Source of the DNA: Dermatophilaceae bacterium Soc4.6
GTDB taxonomy: Bacteria; Actinomycetota; Actinomycetes; Actinomycetales; Dermatophilaceae
Assembly (NCBI GenBank): GCA_039889245.1
Contig: JAZGVH010000002.1
Coordinates: 2,542,001-2,606,000 of the forward strand
Direction of reading: 5' to 3'
Length of the DNA stretch: 64,000 nucleotides
In this document: positions 7,880 through 15,947 of the stretch, piece after piece
Layout of the letters: each line of letters starts with the position of its first letter
Numbering within the stretch: position 1 is the first letter of the stretch
Notes under the pieces: generated by a model
What the model was told of the DNA's origin: nothing
Databases searched by the model: none
The model's input: the letters and a program-made list of their open reading frames with translations, nothing else
Translations under genes and position numbers: made by a program

Positions 7880-8545
7880 TCAGGCCAGCCGACGTGGCCC
7901 GTCGCTCGAGTCGTCGGGGCCCGGCTCGAAGGTGAGTACCGCCTCGGTCCACCGGACACCGGCCTCGGTGAGGGCCGAGGTGACGGCATCCGCGAACTCG
8001 CCCGCGGCAGACATGCCCTGCGGCTCGCCGTAGGCGTAGTCGAAGCCGACCACGCCGAAGACGGTGGTGGGCATGGTGGTCGGGCCGGGTCGGGCGGCAT
8101 ACCGGGTGTCGCCGGACCCGCTGTGCAGCCAGGCGAGCGCCTCGCCGGGCTGGACCGCGACGGCGTCGACGACGGCGACCCGCTCGGCGGCCGCCGTCAG
8201 GAAGGGGCCCACCGTGACGGCATCGCCCTCGATGGTCAGGGAGCGGCCGAGGGTGCGCAGCCGACGGTCGGTGAGGCCCTGGGCCACGGACTCGCCCGCA
8301 CCGCGCACCGTGCTGGCCGTGCCGATGGCGACCCCAGCGGCGGTGCCAGCGGCGTCACGCGCCGTCCCGGCGGCGGTGCGGGCGGTGTCGGCGGCCCGGC
8401 CCGCCGCCTCCTTGGCCTGCTCGGTCAGCTCACGTCGCCCGTCCCGGTCGCGCAGGCGCCCCAGCCCGCCGAGCGACCGGCGGATGGTCGGGGTCACCAG
8501 GGCGATGGCGACCAGCACGACGAGGACGATGTAGATCTTGAGCAC
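7880..8545 (-). CDS. Conserved hypothetical membrane-anchored protein
   Basis: 221 residues from an ATG. One hydrophobic helix (IYIVLVVLVAIALVTPTI) at residues 4-21 anchors it. An Ala/Lys/Arg/Glu-rich amphipathic stretch follows (about 35-90, repeats of AAGTARDAAGTA type), resembling late-embryogenesis-like or coiled-coil linkers. A globular C-terminal domain begins near LTDRRLRTLGRSLTIEGDAV and is probably alpha/beta. I do not recognise the C-terminal family. Spacing of 60 bp to the DUF4282 gene allows co-transcription. Confidence 0.65.
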   Translation of the reverse strand: MLKIYIVLVVLVAIALVTPTIRRSLGGLGRLRDRDGRRELTEQAKEAAGRAADTARTAAGTARDAAGTAAGVAIGTASTVRGAGESVAQGLTDRRLRTLGRSLTIEGDAVTVGPFLTAAAERVAVVDAVAVQPGEALAWLHSGSGDTRYAARPGPTTMPTTVFGVVGFDYAYGEPQGMSAAGEFADAVTSALTEAGVRWTEAVLTFEPGPDDSSDGPRRLA

Positions 8546-8646
8546 GATGACTCCGGGCGGTTGCGGGGGTGTAGCAGGGTCTGGCGGTGCTCACGAGGCT
8601 AACCGACGGGCCCCCGGTCGCGGTGCGGCTCAACCGGGATACCCAC

Positions 8647-10659
8647 TCAGCCCGCATACCGGCTGAGGAAGGCGGCGATCAGCGGCGCGGCGCTCCTGCT
8701 CCCCGACTGCCCCTCCTCGACGTAGGCCACGACCGCGAGGTCGCCCTTGCCCGCGACCATCCACGCGTGGGTCAGCGGTGGGGTGGCCGTGCCGAACTCG
8801 GCCGTGCCGGTCTTGGCCAGGGTGACGCCGTTCGGCGCGAGCACGCGACCGCTGCCCTCGGTGACCACGGCCCCCATCAGGGACCGCAGCGACGCGGCCT
8901 CGGGGCCCGTCAGGGGCTTGGCCGGTCGGGGGAAGGACGACACGGCCGGGTTGTCGTAGACCAGTGCAGGCCGCACCACCGAGCCCTTGATGACGCTGGC
9001 GACGACGGTGGCCATGTCCATCGGGGCCACCTCGACCTGCGCCTGACCGATCATCGAGGCGGCGTGCGTCGTGCCGGTCCCGGTCGCCGGGACCGACCCG
9101 AGGTAGGCGGGGATGCCGAGGTCGAGGTCGACGCCGATCCCCAGCGACGCGGCCGCCTCGGCGAGACCGGCCTGGGTGATCTTGGCCTGGTTGGCGATGA
9201 AGGCGGTGTTGCACGAGTTGGCGAAGGCCGTGCGCAGCGCGATGGTGCCGATCTTGTCGGCCGGGTAGTCGTCGTAGTTCTTGAAGCTGCGCCCGTCGAC
9301 CGTCACCGTCGGTGTGCACGCCACCGGGGTGTCGGGGGTCAGACCGGCCCGCAGCAGGGCCAGTGCGGTCACGATCTTGAAGGTCGACCCTGGGGCGGCG
9401 TGCCCTGTGGTCGCGACCTGACCCGAGGCCGCGGGCCCGTTGGCAGCGGCGACGACCTCGCCCGTGGAGGGGCGGATGGCGACCAGCGCCGTCGGTGTCG
9501 TGGTCTGCGAGCCGAGGGCCGCCTCGGCGGCGACCTGCGCCCCGAGGTCGAGAGTCACCCGCAGCGGCGTGCCGTCGGTGGCGTCGCGGGAGAACAGCTC
9601 CCGGGAGACCTTCTTGCCCGCGGCATCGGTGCCCACCGCGTCGACGGTCAGGCCCTGCGTGCCGCGCAGCCGGGCGTCATACCGCTGCTCGAGGCCCGAC
9701 AGGCCGACGACGTCACCGGCCTTGAGCGTGCCGTTCGACGCCGAGATGATCTCGGCCGTCGCCTCTCCGACGGTGCCGAGCATCGCCTTGGCGAAGGTCG
9801 GCGTCGGACCCAGCACGTCAGAGGCCGGTATGGAGACGCCGCCCGGCACGGCCGACACCTGCGCCGCGCGCGACGTCGCGAGCGGGTCGGTGGCGCGCAC
9901 CGTCAGCCCGACGACGAAGGCCTTGGCGCCCGCTGCCGTGACGCGCTTGGCGAAGCCCGCGCCGTCGATGCCGATCACCTTGGCCAGGGCCGCCGCCGAC
10001 CCCGGTGCCTGGGCCGAGGTGATGCGTCCCTTGTCGATGCCGACCTGGAAGACGTCGCGGCTGGTCATGAGCGGGGTGTTGCCGGCCCCGACGATGTCGG
10101 CGCGCTTGCCGGAGGTGCGGCTCACCGTCAGCTGCTCGGTGGCCGTCAGGTCGGGCGCGAGGAGGGACGGCGTCCAGGTCGTGTGCCAGGTCTTGTCAGC
10201 CGCCAGGGTGAGCGTCGCGTCGACGGTGTAGGTCCACGTCGCAGCCGTGGTCGCAGTGGTGGCCGAGGTGGTGGTCGCGCTCGCGCTCGGGGTGGCGGTC
10301 GACCCCGTGGCGGCGTCGGTCGACGAGAGGGCCCAGGCCCAGGTGAGCGTGGCCGTGGCCAGCTTCTGGTTGGTCGGGTCCGTGGTCACCGAGGTCACGG
10401 CGACGGTGCGCCTGACGGACTTCAGGTCGCCCACGGCGGTGGCGACGTAGGTCGTGGCCGCCTCGCCCGTCGAGCCGTCGAAGGGGATCGCGGTGAGGGC
10501 GCCGTTGGCCAGCCCCGCCGCGAGGGCCTTGGCGGCGTCGTCCGGCCCGGGCGGCGGGCTGATCGTGTCGCACGCGGCCAGCGCACCGACCCCGACCACG
10601 AAGGCACTCAGCGCAGCGACGGTCGTCGGCCTCCCCGGTCTCATGCCGCCCATCCTCAC
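8647..10659 (-). CDS. Penicillin-binding protein, transpeptidase with MecA-type N-terminal domain, lipoprotein
   Basis: 670 residues (665 if the internal ATG at 10644 is used). A signal peptide ends in the lipobox LAAC, so the protein is a membrane-anchored class B PBP. Residues about 40-155 form an NTF2-like MecA_N domain, about 160-330 the PBP dimerisation region, and the rest the transpeptidase domain. The three active-site motifs are visible: S-x-x-K as APGSTFK near residue 425, S-x-N as NSCN and K-T-G as AKTGTAEFG. It crosslinks peptidoglycan outside the membrane. The architecture matches mycobacterial PbpA/Rv2864c-type lipoproteins. Confidence 0.9.
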   Translation of the reverse strand: MRMGGMRPGRPTTVAALSAFVVGVGALAACDTISPPPGPDDAAKALAAGLANGALTAIPFDGSTGEAATTYVATAVGDLKSVRRTVAVTSVTTDPTNQKLATATLTWAWALSSTDAATGSTATPSASATTTSATTATTAATWTYTVDATLTLAADKTWHTTWTPSLLAPDLTATEQLTVSRTSGKRADIVGAGNTPLMTSRDVFQVGIDKGRITSAQAPGSAAALAKVIGIDGAGFAKRVTAAGAKAFVVGLTVRATDPLATSRAAQVSAVPGGVSIPASDVLGPTPTFAKAMLGTVGEATAEIISASNGTLKAGDVVGLSGLEQRYDARLRGTQGLTVDAVGTDAAGKKVSRELFSRDATDGTPLRVTLDLGAQVAAEAALGSQTTTPTALVAIRPSTGEVVAAANGPAASGQVATTGHAAPGSTFKIVTALALLRAGLTPDTPVACTPTVTVDGRSFKNYDDYPADKIGTIALRTAFANSCNTAFIANQAKITQAGLAEAAASLGIGVDLDLGIPAYLGSVPATGTGTTHAASMIGQAQVEVAPMDMATVVASVIKGSVVRPALVYDNPAVSSFPRPAKPLTGPEAASLRSLMGAVVTEGSGRVLAPNGVTLAKTGTAEFGTATPPLTHAWMVAGKGDLAVVAYVEEGQSGSRSAAPLIAAFLSRYAG

Positions 10660-10714
10660 ACGTCCGCCGGTGAGCCCGGCGAGACCCGTGAGCAGCCGAC
10701 GGGGTCAGGTCACA

Positions 10715-10734
10715 GTTGCGTCTCGGGACGCAAC
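10715..10734. repeat. Perfect inverted repeat, 8-bp arms with TCGG loop
   Basis: GTTGCGTC and GACGCAAC flank TCGG. It lies between the divergent PBP and lipoprotein genes, upstream of both starts, so it is more likely an operator or cruciform than a terminator. Confidence 0.6.
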
Positions 10735-10833
10735 CCTGCGGGGTCTGGGGCGTCTTCCCTCTGACGACCACAGCCCACCGGCTCACGGCGTCACGAGCCC
10801 GGGCGGCGTCGCCACGGGAAAGGGGAACGCACC

Positions 10834-11592
10834 ATGCTCCGTCCGAACTGCCTCCTGCTGGCGATCAGCGTCGCCGCCCTCGCTGCCCTCACCACGGGGT
10901 GCACGGCCGCCAACCCCGGAGCAGCCGCGACGGCGCCCTCTCCCGGCGCAGCGTCGAGCAGCCCCGCGCGCACCCCGCCCGCCACCATCTCGAGCCCCGC
11001 GTCCCCCAGGGCAACCACGATCCCCCCGACCTCCGCAGTCACCGTGGTGGCCACGCCTTCCACCTCGACCATCCCGCCGGCCGTCACCCCGCCGGCGACG
11101 GCCACCCCGACCCGGCCGGAGACCGTCGTGCCGGTCGGCCTCGCCGGGCGCTGGGCGGTGCACGACGCCGTCGTCGACGTGCGCACCGACGGCACCGGCG
11201 TCATGTCCATCCACGGCTGCGTCCCCGGCATCCCCGCCTGCACCGTCGTCAGCGACCTCCGGGTGCGGCCCTACTTCGGCGGTCTGATCCTCAGCGTGCA
11301 GCACAGCTACGCCCTCGACACCGCCGGGCGCCGCGTGGCGCTGCCGGCGACCTTCGATGCGCGGGAGGCCTACCAGTCGCCCGGCGACTACAGCGTGATC
11401 GTGCCGTTCACGGCGCAGGACTGGCCGTATGCCGTGCCGGCCACGAACGCCCTGCTGGCCCACGTCTACAACTGGCAGGTCGTCCACGCCGGTGGCCACC
11501 CGTCGGCGACCACCGACACCAGTGCGCGGATCATCCGCGACCTCGACCACTTCCCCGCGCAGGAGCGCGAGTCCGACTTCTTCGGCGCCTGA
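10834..11592 (+). CDS. Hypothetical secreted lipoprotein
   Basis: 252 residues; ATG with GAAAGGGG upstream. The signal peptide LLLAISVAALAALTTGC carries a lipobox with Cys at about position 23. A long Ala/Pro/Ser/Thr linker (about 25-100) precedes a C-terminal domain beginning GLAGRWAVHDAVVDVRTDG, with two conserved-looking cysteines in HGCVPGIPACTVVSD and an aromatic-rich end. It is probably an extracellular beta-rich domain attached to the membrane. The family is not recognised. Divergent from the PBP gene; an inverted repeat lies between. Confidence 0.7.
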   Translation: MLRPNCLLLAISVAALAALTTGCTAANPGAAATAPSPGAASSSPARTPPATISSPASPRATTIPPTSAVTVVATPSTSTIPPAVTPPATATPTRPETVVPVGLAGRWAVHDAVVDVRTDGTGVMSIHGCVPGIPACTVVSDLRVRPYFGGLILSVQHSYALDTAGRRVALPATFDAREAYQSPGDYSVIVPFTAQDWPYAVPATNALLAHVYNWQVVHAGGHPSATTDTSARIIRDLDHFPAQERESDFFGA

Positions 11593-11646
11593 GCTCGTGG
11601 ACGGCAGCCCCGGTGCGAGGCGCGAGGCTCATTGCTGTGGCCGGGC

Positions 11647-12828
11647 TCAGCGGGCGGCGACCGCCGCCGCGATCCGACCCAGCGCCTCCTCGAGGATCAC
11701 CCCGGTGGTCGCGAAGTTGAGCCGGGCGAAACGGTGCTGCGGGGCGCCGAAGGCTGCGCCGTCGCTCAGCGCCACCCGAGCGTGCTCGAGCAGCCACGGG
11801 GCCGGCTCGGTGTCGAGGTCGAGGGCCGAGAGGTCGAGCCAGGCGAGGTAGGTGGCCTCGTTGAGACGGTGCTCCACCCCGGGCATGGCGGCGACCGCGT
11901 CGGCGACGAGCCGGGCGTTGGCCGCGAGGCGCTCGCGCACCTGCGCCAGCCACGGGCCGCCGTGCTCGTAGGCCGCGAGGTTGGCCTCGATGCCGAGCGT
12001 CCCGACGCCGATCGTCTTCTCGTGCGGGATGGCCCGCCAGGCCGCCGTGTCGGCCTCGCTGCTCGTGACGACCTGCGCGCACGCGAGCCCGGGCAGGTTG
12101 AACGCCTTGCTCGCCGACAGGACCGTCACGGTGTGCGCGGCGGTATCCGGCGACAGCGCGGCATACGGGAGGTGGGTGCCCTCGAAGACGAGGGGTGCGT
12201 GGATCTCGTCGGAGACGACCCTGGCGCCGTGGCGCTGCACCACCTCGGCCAGCCCCGTCAGCTCGTCGTGGGTGTGGACGTGCCCGAGGGGGTTGTGCGG
12301 GTTGCACAGGATGAGGGCGCGCGCCCCCTGCAGCAGCGCCGACTCGATCGCCTCGAGGTCGAGCACCCACGGGGCGTCGTCGGCGGGGGTCGCCCGCAGC
12401 ATCGGCACGGGCACGACCTCGCGGCCGCGCAGACGGACGACGTCGAAGAAGGGCATGTAGGCGGGGGTGGGGATGACGACCGGCCCGTCGTCGCACAGCG
12501 TGTCGAGAGCGAGGCCGACCCCGCGCACGACGTTGGGCACGAGGTGCACCTGCGAGGCGTCGACCGCCCACCCCAGCTCGCGGCCCAGCCACCCGGCGAG
12601 GCCGGCCCCGAGCCCACTGGCCTGCGCGTCGAGCGGGTAGCCGAGGCACTCGTCGTCGACGGCGCGGCGCACGGCCTCGAGGACGGCGGGCGCGGTCGGG
12701 AAGTCCATCTCGCCCACCCAGAGCGGCAGCACGTCGTCGGGGTAGTGGCTCCACTTCAGCGTGCGCCGAGCCCGCAGCTGCGCGGGTGAGAGGGCGTCGA
12801 GGTCGACGAGGGACTCCATGGTGCCCAT
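11647..12828 (-). CDS. MalY/PatB-family PLP-dependent C-S lyase/aminotransferase
   Basis: 393 residues from ATG (an ATG nine bases later is an alternative). Hallmarks of the family include LPLWVGEMDFPTAPAV at the start, LCNPHNPLGHVHT, VVSDEIHAPLVFEG, and the PLP-lysine motif VLSASKAFNLPGL. Fold type I enzyme, cytosolic. Relatives cleave cystathionine to homocysteine, pyruvate and ammonia; some also act as regulators (MalY). The assignment to beta-lyase rather than general aminotransferase rests on family similarity. A block of seven 11-nt repeats sits between its start and the divergent DUF2183 gene. Confidence 0.88.
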   Translation of the reverse strand: MGTMESLVDLDALSPAQLRARRTLKWSHYPDDVLPLWVGEMDFPTAPAVLEAVRRAVDDECLGYPLDAQASGLGAGLAGWLGRELGWAVDASQVHLVPNVVRGVGLALDTLCDDGPVVIPTPAYMPFFDVVRLRGREVVPVPMLRATPADDAPWVLDLEAIESALLQGARALILCNPHNPLGHVHTHDELTGLAEVVQRHGARVVSDEIHAPLVFEGTHLPYAALSPDTAAHTVTVLSASKAFNLPGLACAQVVTSSEADTAAWRAIPHEKTIGVGTLGIEANLAAYEHGGPWLAQVRERLAANARLVADAVAAMPGVEHRLNEATYLAWLDLSALDLDTEPAPWLLEHARVALSDGAAFGAPQHRFARLNFATTGVILEEALGRIAAAVAAR

Positions 12829-12850
12829 CCTGCCCCAGTCGTCGCTGGTG

Positions 12851-12927
12851 CCCGACTCACGCCCGACTCACGCTCGCACCCAAGCCCGACCCGAGCCCGA
12901 CCCGAGCCCGACCCAAGCCCGGACTCA
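12851..12927. repeat. Seven tandem 11-nt repeats in a divergent promoter region
   Basis: Consecutive 11-base units read GCCCGACTCAC (twice), GCTCGCACCCA, AGCCCGACCCG (twice), AGCCCGACCCA and AGCCCGGACTC. The period is close to one helical turn, so every copy faces the same side of the DNA. It lies 23 nt upstream of the malY-like start and 46 nt upstream of the DUF2183 start. Confidence 0.8.
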
Positions 12928-12973
12928 TCCCTCGCCCAGCGCGAGGGGGCCCCCGATGGCCTAGGTTGGGGTC

Positions 12974-14095
12974 ATGTCGCGCCCGCATGCCGCTGCGATC
13001 GTCGAGGACGCGTGGCACCGCCAGATGGATCGGGTCCTGCGCCGCCGCGGCTGGGGAAACCGGGTGATCGGCCACGTCGGCTACGGATCCACCGACTTCG
13101 TGCGGATCTTCGCCCGCGTCGTGCTCAGCCGCAGCAGGGACGACATCGACGACGGGGCGGCCCACGACCCGGCGCCCGACCGCTCCTACGGCGGCATGCG
13201 CTCGCTCGAGGCGCGGCGCCGTGGGTGGCGGGTCTTCTTCACCGTGGTCGCGATGGACGTGCCGGTGACGGTGAGCGTCGGCGGGCACGTCGCCCACGCC
13301 CGCAGCGACCGCTCGGGCCACGTCGACCTGACCTTCCGCGGGCACGGTCTCGCGCCGGGCTGGCACACGGCCACGGTGCGCGCCCAGGGCGGTGACCCGG
13401 TGGTCGTCGACGTCTTCGTGGTCGGCGACGACCTCACCTTCGGGCTGGTGAGCGACATCGACGACACCGTGATCACGACCATGCTGCCGCGCATGTTCCT
13501 CGCGGCGTGGAACACCTTCGTCAAGCACGAGGGCAACCGCCGGGTCGTGCCCGGTATGGCGCCGCTCTACCGCGAGCTGCTCGCCGTGCACCCGGGTGCG
13601 CCGTGCGTCTACGTCTCCACCGGTGCGTGGAACACGGCGCCCGCGCTCACCCGGTTCCTGCGCAACCACGGCTACCCGCTCGGGCCGCTGCTGCTCACCG
13701 ACTGGGGCCCGACCAACACGGGCTGGTTCCGCAGCGGGAGCGAGCACAAGCGGCAGTGCCTCGACCGCCTGGTGCGCGACTTCCCGGGGGTGAGGTGGCT
13801 GCTCGTCGGCGACGACGGCCAGCACGACGTCACGGTCTACAGCGACTTCGCCGAGGCGCGGCCCGAGTGCGTCGAGGCGGTGGCCATCCGCCAGCTGACG
13901 CCGACCGAGCAGCTGCTGTCCCACGGCATCCCCGTGCCGACCGACGAGCTGTCGCGCTCGACGCGGGTGCCGCGCGAGATCCCGATCTTCTACGCCCCCG
14001 ACGGGTTCGGCCTGCTCAGGATCCTGAGGCAGGCGGGCAAGGTCGGCGGGTCGCGGGGAGACATCGCGCCACCACCGGCCGACATCGAGTCCTGA
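12974..14095 (+). CDS. DUF2183 (App1-like) phosphatidate phosphatase-type protein
   Basis: 373 residues. The ATG follows TAGGTT (12962-12967) by 6 nt with no ribosome site, so it is probably leaderless. The N-terminal 150 residues form a beta-rich domain; the catalytic HAD-type domain starts at about residue 155 with LVSDIDDTVITTMLPR, the DxDxT phosphatase motif of App1/DUF2183. Later FVYVSTGAWNTAP-like (YVSTGAWN), DWGPTNTGWFRSG, KRQCLDRLVRDFP and WLLVGDDGQHD match the family's conserved blocks. Yeast App1 is a Mg-dependent phosphatidate phosphatase; bacterial members are uncharacterised. Cytosolic, no membrane helix. Confidence 0.88.
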   Translation: MSRPHAAAIVEDAWHRQMDRVLRRRGWGNRVIGHVGYGSTDFVRIFARVVLSRSRDDIDDGAAHDPAPDRSYGGMRSLEARRRGWRVFFTVVAMDVPVTVSVGGHVAHARSDRSGHVDLTFRGHGLAPGWHTATVRAQGGDPVVVDVFVVGDDLTFGLVSDIDDTVITTMLPRMFLAAWNTFVKHEGNRRVVPGMAPLYRELLAVHPGAPCVYVSTGAWNTAPALTRFLRNHGYPLGPLLLTDWGPTNTGWFRSGSEHKRQCLDRLVRDFPGVRWLLVGDDGQHDVTVYSDFAEARPECVEAVAIRQLTPTEQLLSHGIPVPTDELSRSTRVPREIPIFYAPDGFGLLRILRQAGKVGGSRGDIAPPPADIES

Positions 14096-14107
14096 CATGA
14101 TGAGGTC

Positions 14108-14968
14108 GTGCCCGAGCTGCCCGAGGTCCAGGCGCTCGTCGACTTCCTCGGCGAGCGCACGCAGGGACTCGCCGTGGCCTCCCTCGAGCTGGCGTCGTTC
14201 TCGGTGCTCAAGACCTTCGACCCCCCGCCGTCGTCGCTCGCGGGGGCGCCGGTCGACGGCGTGAGCCGGCACGGCAAGTACCTCGACCTCGACATCGACG
14301 GCACCCACCTGGTCTTCCACCTCGCCCGGGCCGGCTGGCTGCGCTGGTCCGACCAGCTGCCCCAGACGGTGGTCCGCCCTGGCAAGGGGCCGATCGCGCT
14401 GCGGCTGCGGCTGTCCGACGGGTCGGGTTTCGACCTCACCGAGGCTGGCACGAAGAAGTCGCTCGCCGCCTACCTCGTGCGTGACGTCACCGACGTCGAG
14501 CGCATCGCGAGCCTCGGCCCCGACCCACTGGCCGCCGACTTCTCGCTGGACCGTTTCGCCGCGATGCTCGAGGGCCGGCGCACCCAGGTCAAGGGGCTGC
14601 TGCGCGACCAGCAGTTCCTCGCCGGCATCGGCAACGCCTACTCCGACGAGATCCTGCACGTGGCCCGCATGTCACCGTTCGCGATCGCCGGCAAGCTCTC
14701 GGAGCCCGACGTGCAGCGCCTGTACGAGGCCCTGCGCACCACCCTCACGGGCGCCGTGACCGCGGCCTCGGGCAAGCCCGCGAAGGAGCTGAAGGACGCC
14801 AAGCGCGAGGGCATGCGGGTCCACGGTCGCACGGGTCAGGTCTGCCCGGTGTGCGGGGACACGGTGCGCGAGGTGTCCTTCGCCGACAGCTCGCTGCAGT
14901 ACTGCGCGACCTGCCAGACCGGCGGCAAGCCGCTCGCCGACCGGCGGATGTCGCGGCTGCTGAAGTAG
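14108..14968 (+). CDS. Fpg/Nei-family DNA glycosylase
   Basis: 286 residues from GTG, 12 nt after the DUF2183 stop. After Met removal the protein begins PELPEV, giving the catalytic Pro and Glu of the Fpg/Nei family; SRHGKYLDLDI supplies the conserved lysine. The helix-two-turn-helix is around QQFLAGIGNAYSDEILH. The zinc finger has CPVCG and CATCQ, but between them the sequence is EVSFADSSLQY, without the Arg/Tyr pattern usual before the second CxxC in canonical Fpg. This divergent actinobacterial type excises oxidised bases; exact specificity is unknown. Also known as an AP lyase family. Confidence 0.9.
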   Translation: MPELPEVQALVDFLGERTQGLAVASLELASFSVLKTFDPPPSSLAGAPVDGVSRHGKYLDLDIDGTHLVFHLARAGWLRWSDQLPQTVVRPGKGPIALRLRLSDGSGFDLTEAGTKKSLAAYLVRDVTDVERIASLGPDPLAADFSLDRFAAMLEGRRTQVKGLLRDQQFLAGIGNAYSDEILHVARMSPFAIAGKLSEPDVQRLYEALRTTLTGAVTAASGKPAKELKDAKREGMRVHGRTGQVCPVCGDTVREVSFADSSLQYCATCQTGGKPLADRRMSRLLK

Positions 14969-15011
14969 CCGGGAGCACGCGCTGCCGCGGCGGCGCACTA
15001 GGCTTGGCCGG

Positions 15012-15920
15012 GTGAGTGCGCGCCTGGTCGACCCCGCCGTGGTGGCGGCTTCATACCGCGACGAGGTGCGCGCCGACGTGGCCGAGATCAGCGCCGCCCG
15101 GGGGCGTCCACTGCGCATCGTCGGCCTGCTCAGCCAGGCCGAGGGGCCGGCCCACACCTACGCGCAGTGGGCCGCCCGCGGGGGCGCCGACGTCGGGATC
15201 GACTTCGAGGTGCGGCACGTCGCCGCCGAGGACGGCTTGGCTGCGGTGGCCGAAGCGAACGTCGACCCGCGCGTCGACGGCATCTTCTGCTACTACCCGC
15301 TCGCCGGCCCCACTGACGACCCGTGGCTGCGTGAGCTGGTCGACCCCCGCAAGGACATCGAGGGCATGCACTCGTTCTGGAGCCGCATGCTCTACGAGAA
15401 CAGGCGGTCGATCGACGCCGGCCACCGGGCGATCCTGCCCTGTACACCGCTGGCCGTCCTCAAGCTGCTCGACGAGGCCGGGCTGCGACGCACCGGCGAC
15501 CAGGCCCCGCTCCAGGGGGTCACCGCCTGCGTGATCAACCGCAGCGACGTCGTCGGCCGCCCGCTCGCGGCGATGCTGGCCAACGACGGCGCCGAGGTCG
15601 TCTCGCTCGACGAGTCGAGCACGGTGCACTTCGAGCCCGCGATCGGCCGTCACGCCCACTCGGTGCGCGACAGCGACGAAGACCGGGCCTCGGCCCTGTC
15701 CCGCGCCGATGTGGTGATCACGGGCGTGCCGTCCCGAGCCTTCCCGCTGGTGACGGCCGACGAGATCGCCGACGGCGCGATCTGCGTCAACTTCAGCCAG
15801 TTCCGCAACTTCGACGAGTCGGTGATGGCCAAGGCGTCGGCCTTCATCCCCCGGGTCGGCCCGATGACGGTGACCATGGCCATGCGCAACCTCGTGCGGC
15901 TGGCGGCACTGAGCGACTGA
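15012..15920 (+). CDS. MTD1-like methylenetetrahydrofolate dehydrogenase (FolD family, dehydrogenase only)
   Basis: 302 residues from GTG, leaderless after TAGGCT. FolD fold: N-terminal catalytic domain to about residue 150 and a Rossmann domain containing CVINRSDVVGRPLAAMLA. In bifunctional FolD the cyclohydrolase site needs Tyr-x3-Lys and VQLPLP; here Tyr50 is kept but the Lys position is Ala54, and the Gln motif reads CYYPLAG. These changes, plus PCTPLAVLKLL, DVVITGVPS and ICVNFSQFRNF, match the yeast NAD-dependent monofunctional enzyme MTD1 as I recall it. So it probably oxidises 5,10-methylene-THF to methenyl-THF without hydrolysing it. One-carbon metabolism, cytosolic. Confidence 0.8.
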   Translation: MSARLVDPAVVAASYRDEVRADVAEISAARGRPLRIVGLLSQAEGPAHTYAQWAARGGADVGIDFEVRHVAAEDGLAAVAEANVDPRVDGIFCYYPLAGPTDDPWLRELVDPRKDIEGMHSFWSRMLYENRRSIDAGHRAILPCTPLAVLKLLDEAGLRRTGDQAPLQGVTACVINRSDVVGRPLAAMLANDGAEVVSLDESSTVHFEPAIGRHAHSVRDSDEDRASALSRADVVITGVPSRAFPLVTADEIADGAICVNFSQFRNFDESVMAKASAFIPRVGPMTVTMAMRNLVRLAALSD

Positions 15921-15925
15921 CTGCC

Positions 15926-15947
15926 TGAGTGGGCCGCGGCCCGCTCA
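15926..15947. terminator. Near-perfect palindrome between convergent genes, probable bidirectional terminator
   Basis: TGAGTGGGCCG is followed directly by CGGCCCGCTCA; only one base pair is a G-T/A-C mismatch. It lies 6 nt after the MTD1-like stop and includes the stop codon of the convergent flavoprotein. No U-tract follows, as is common for high-GC terminators. Confidence 0.5.

Noticed and set aside
12851-12927. CRISPR-like repeats
   Set aside because: Units are 11 nt and contiguous, with no spacers and no cas genes nearby.
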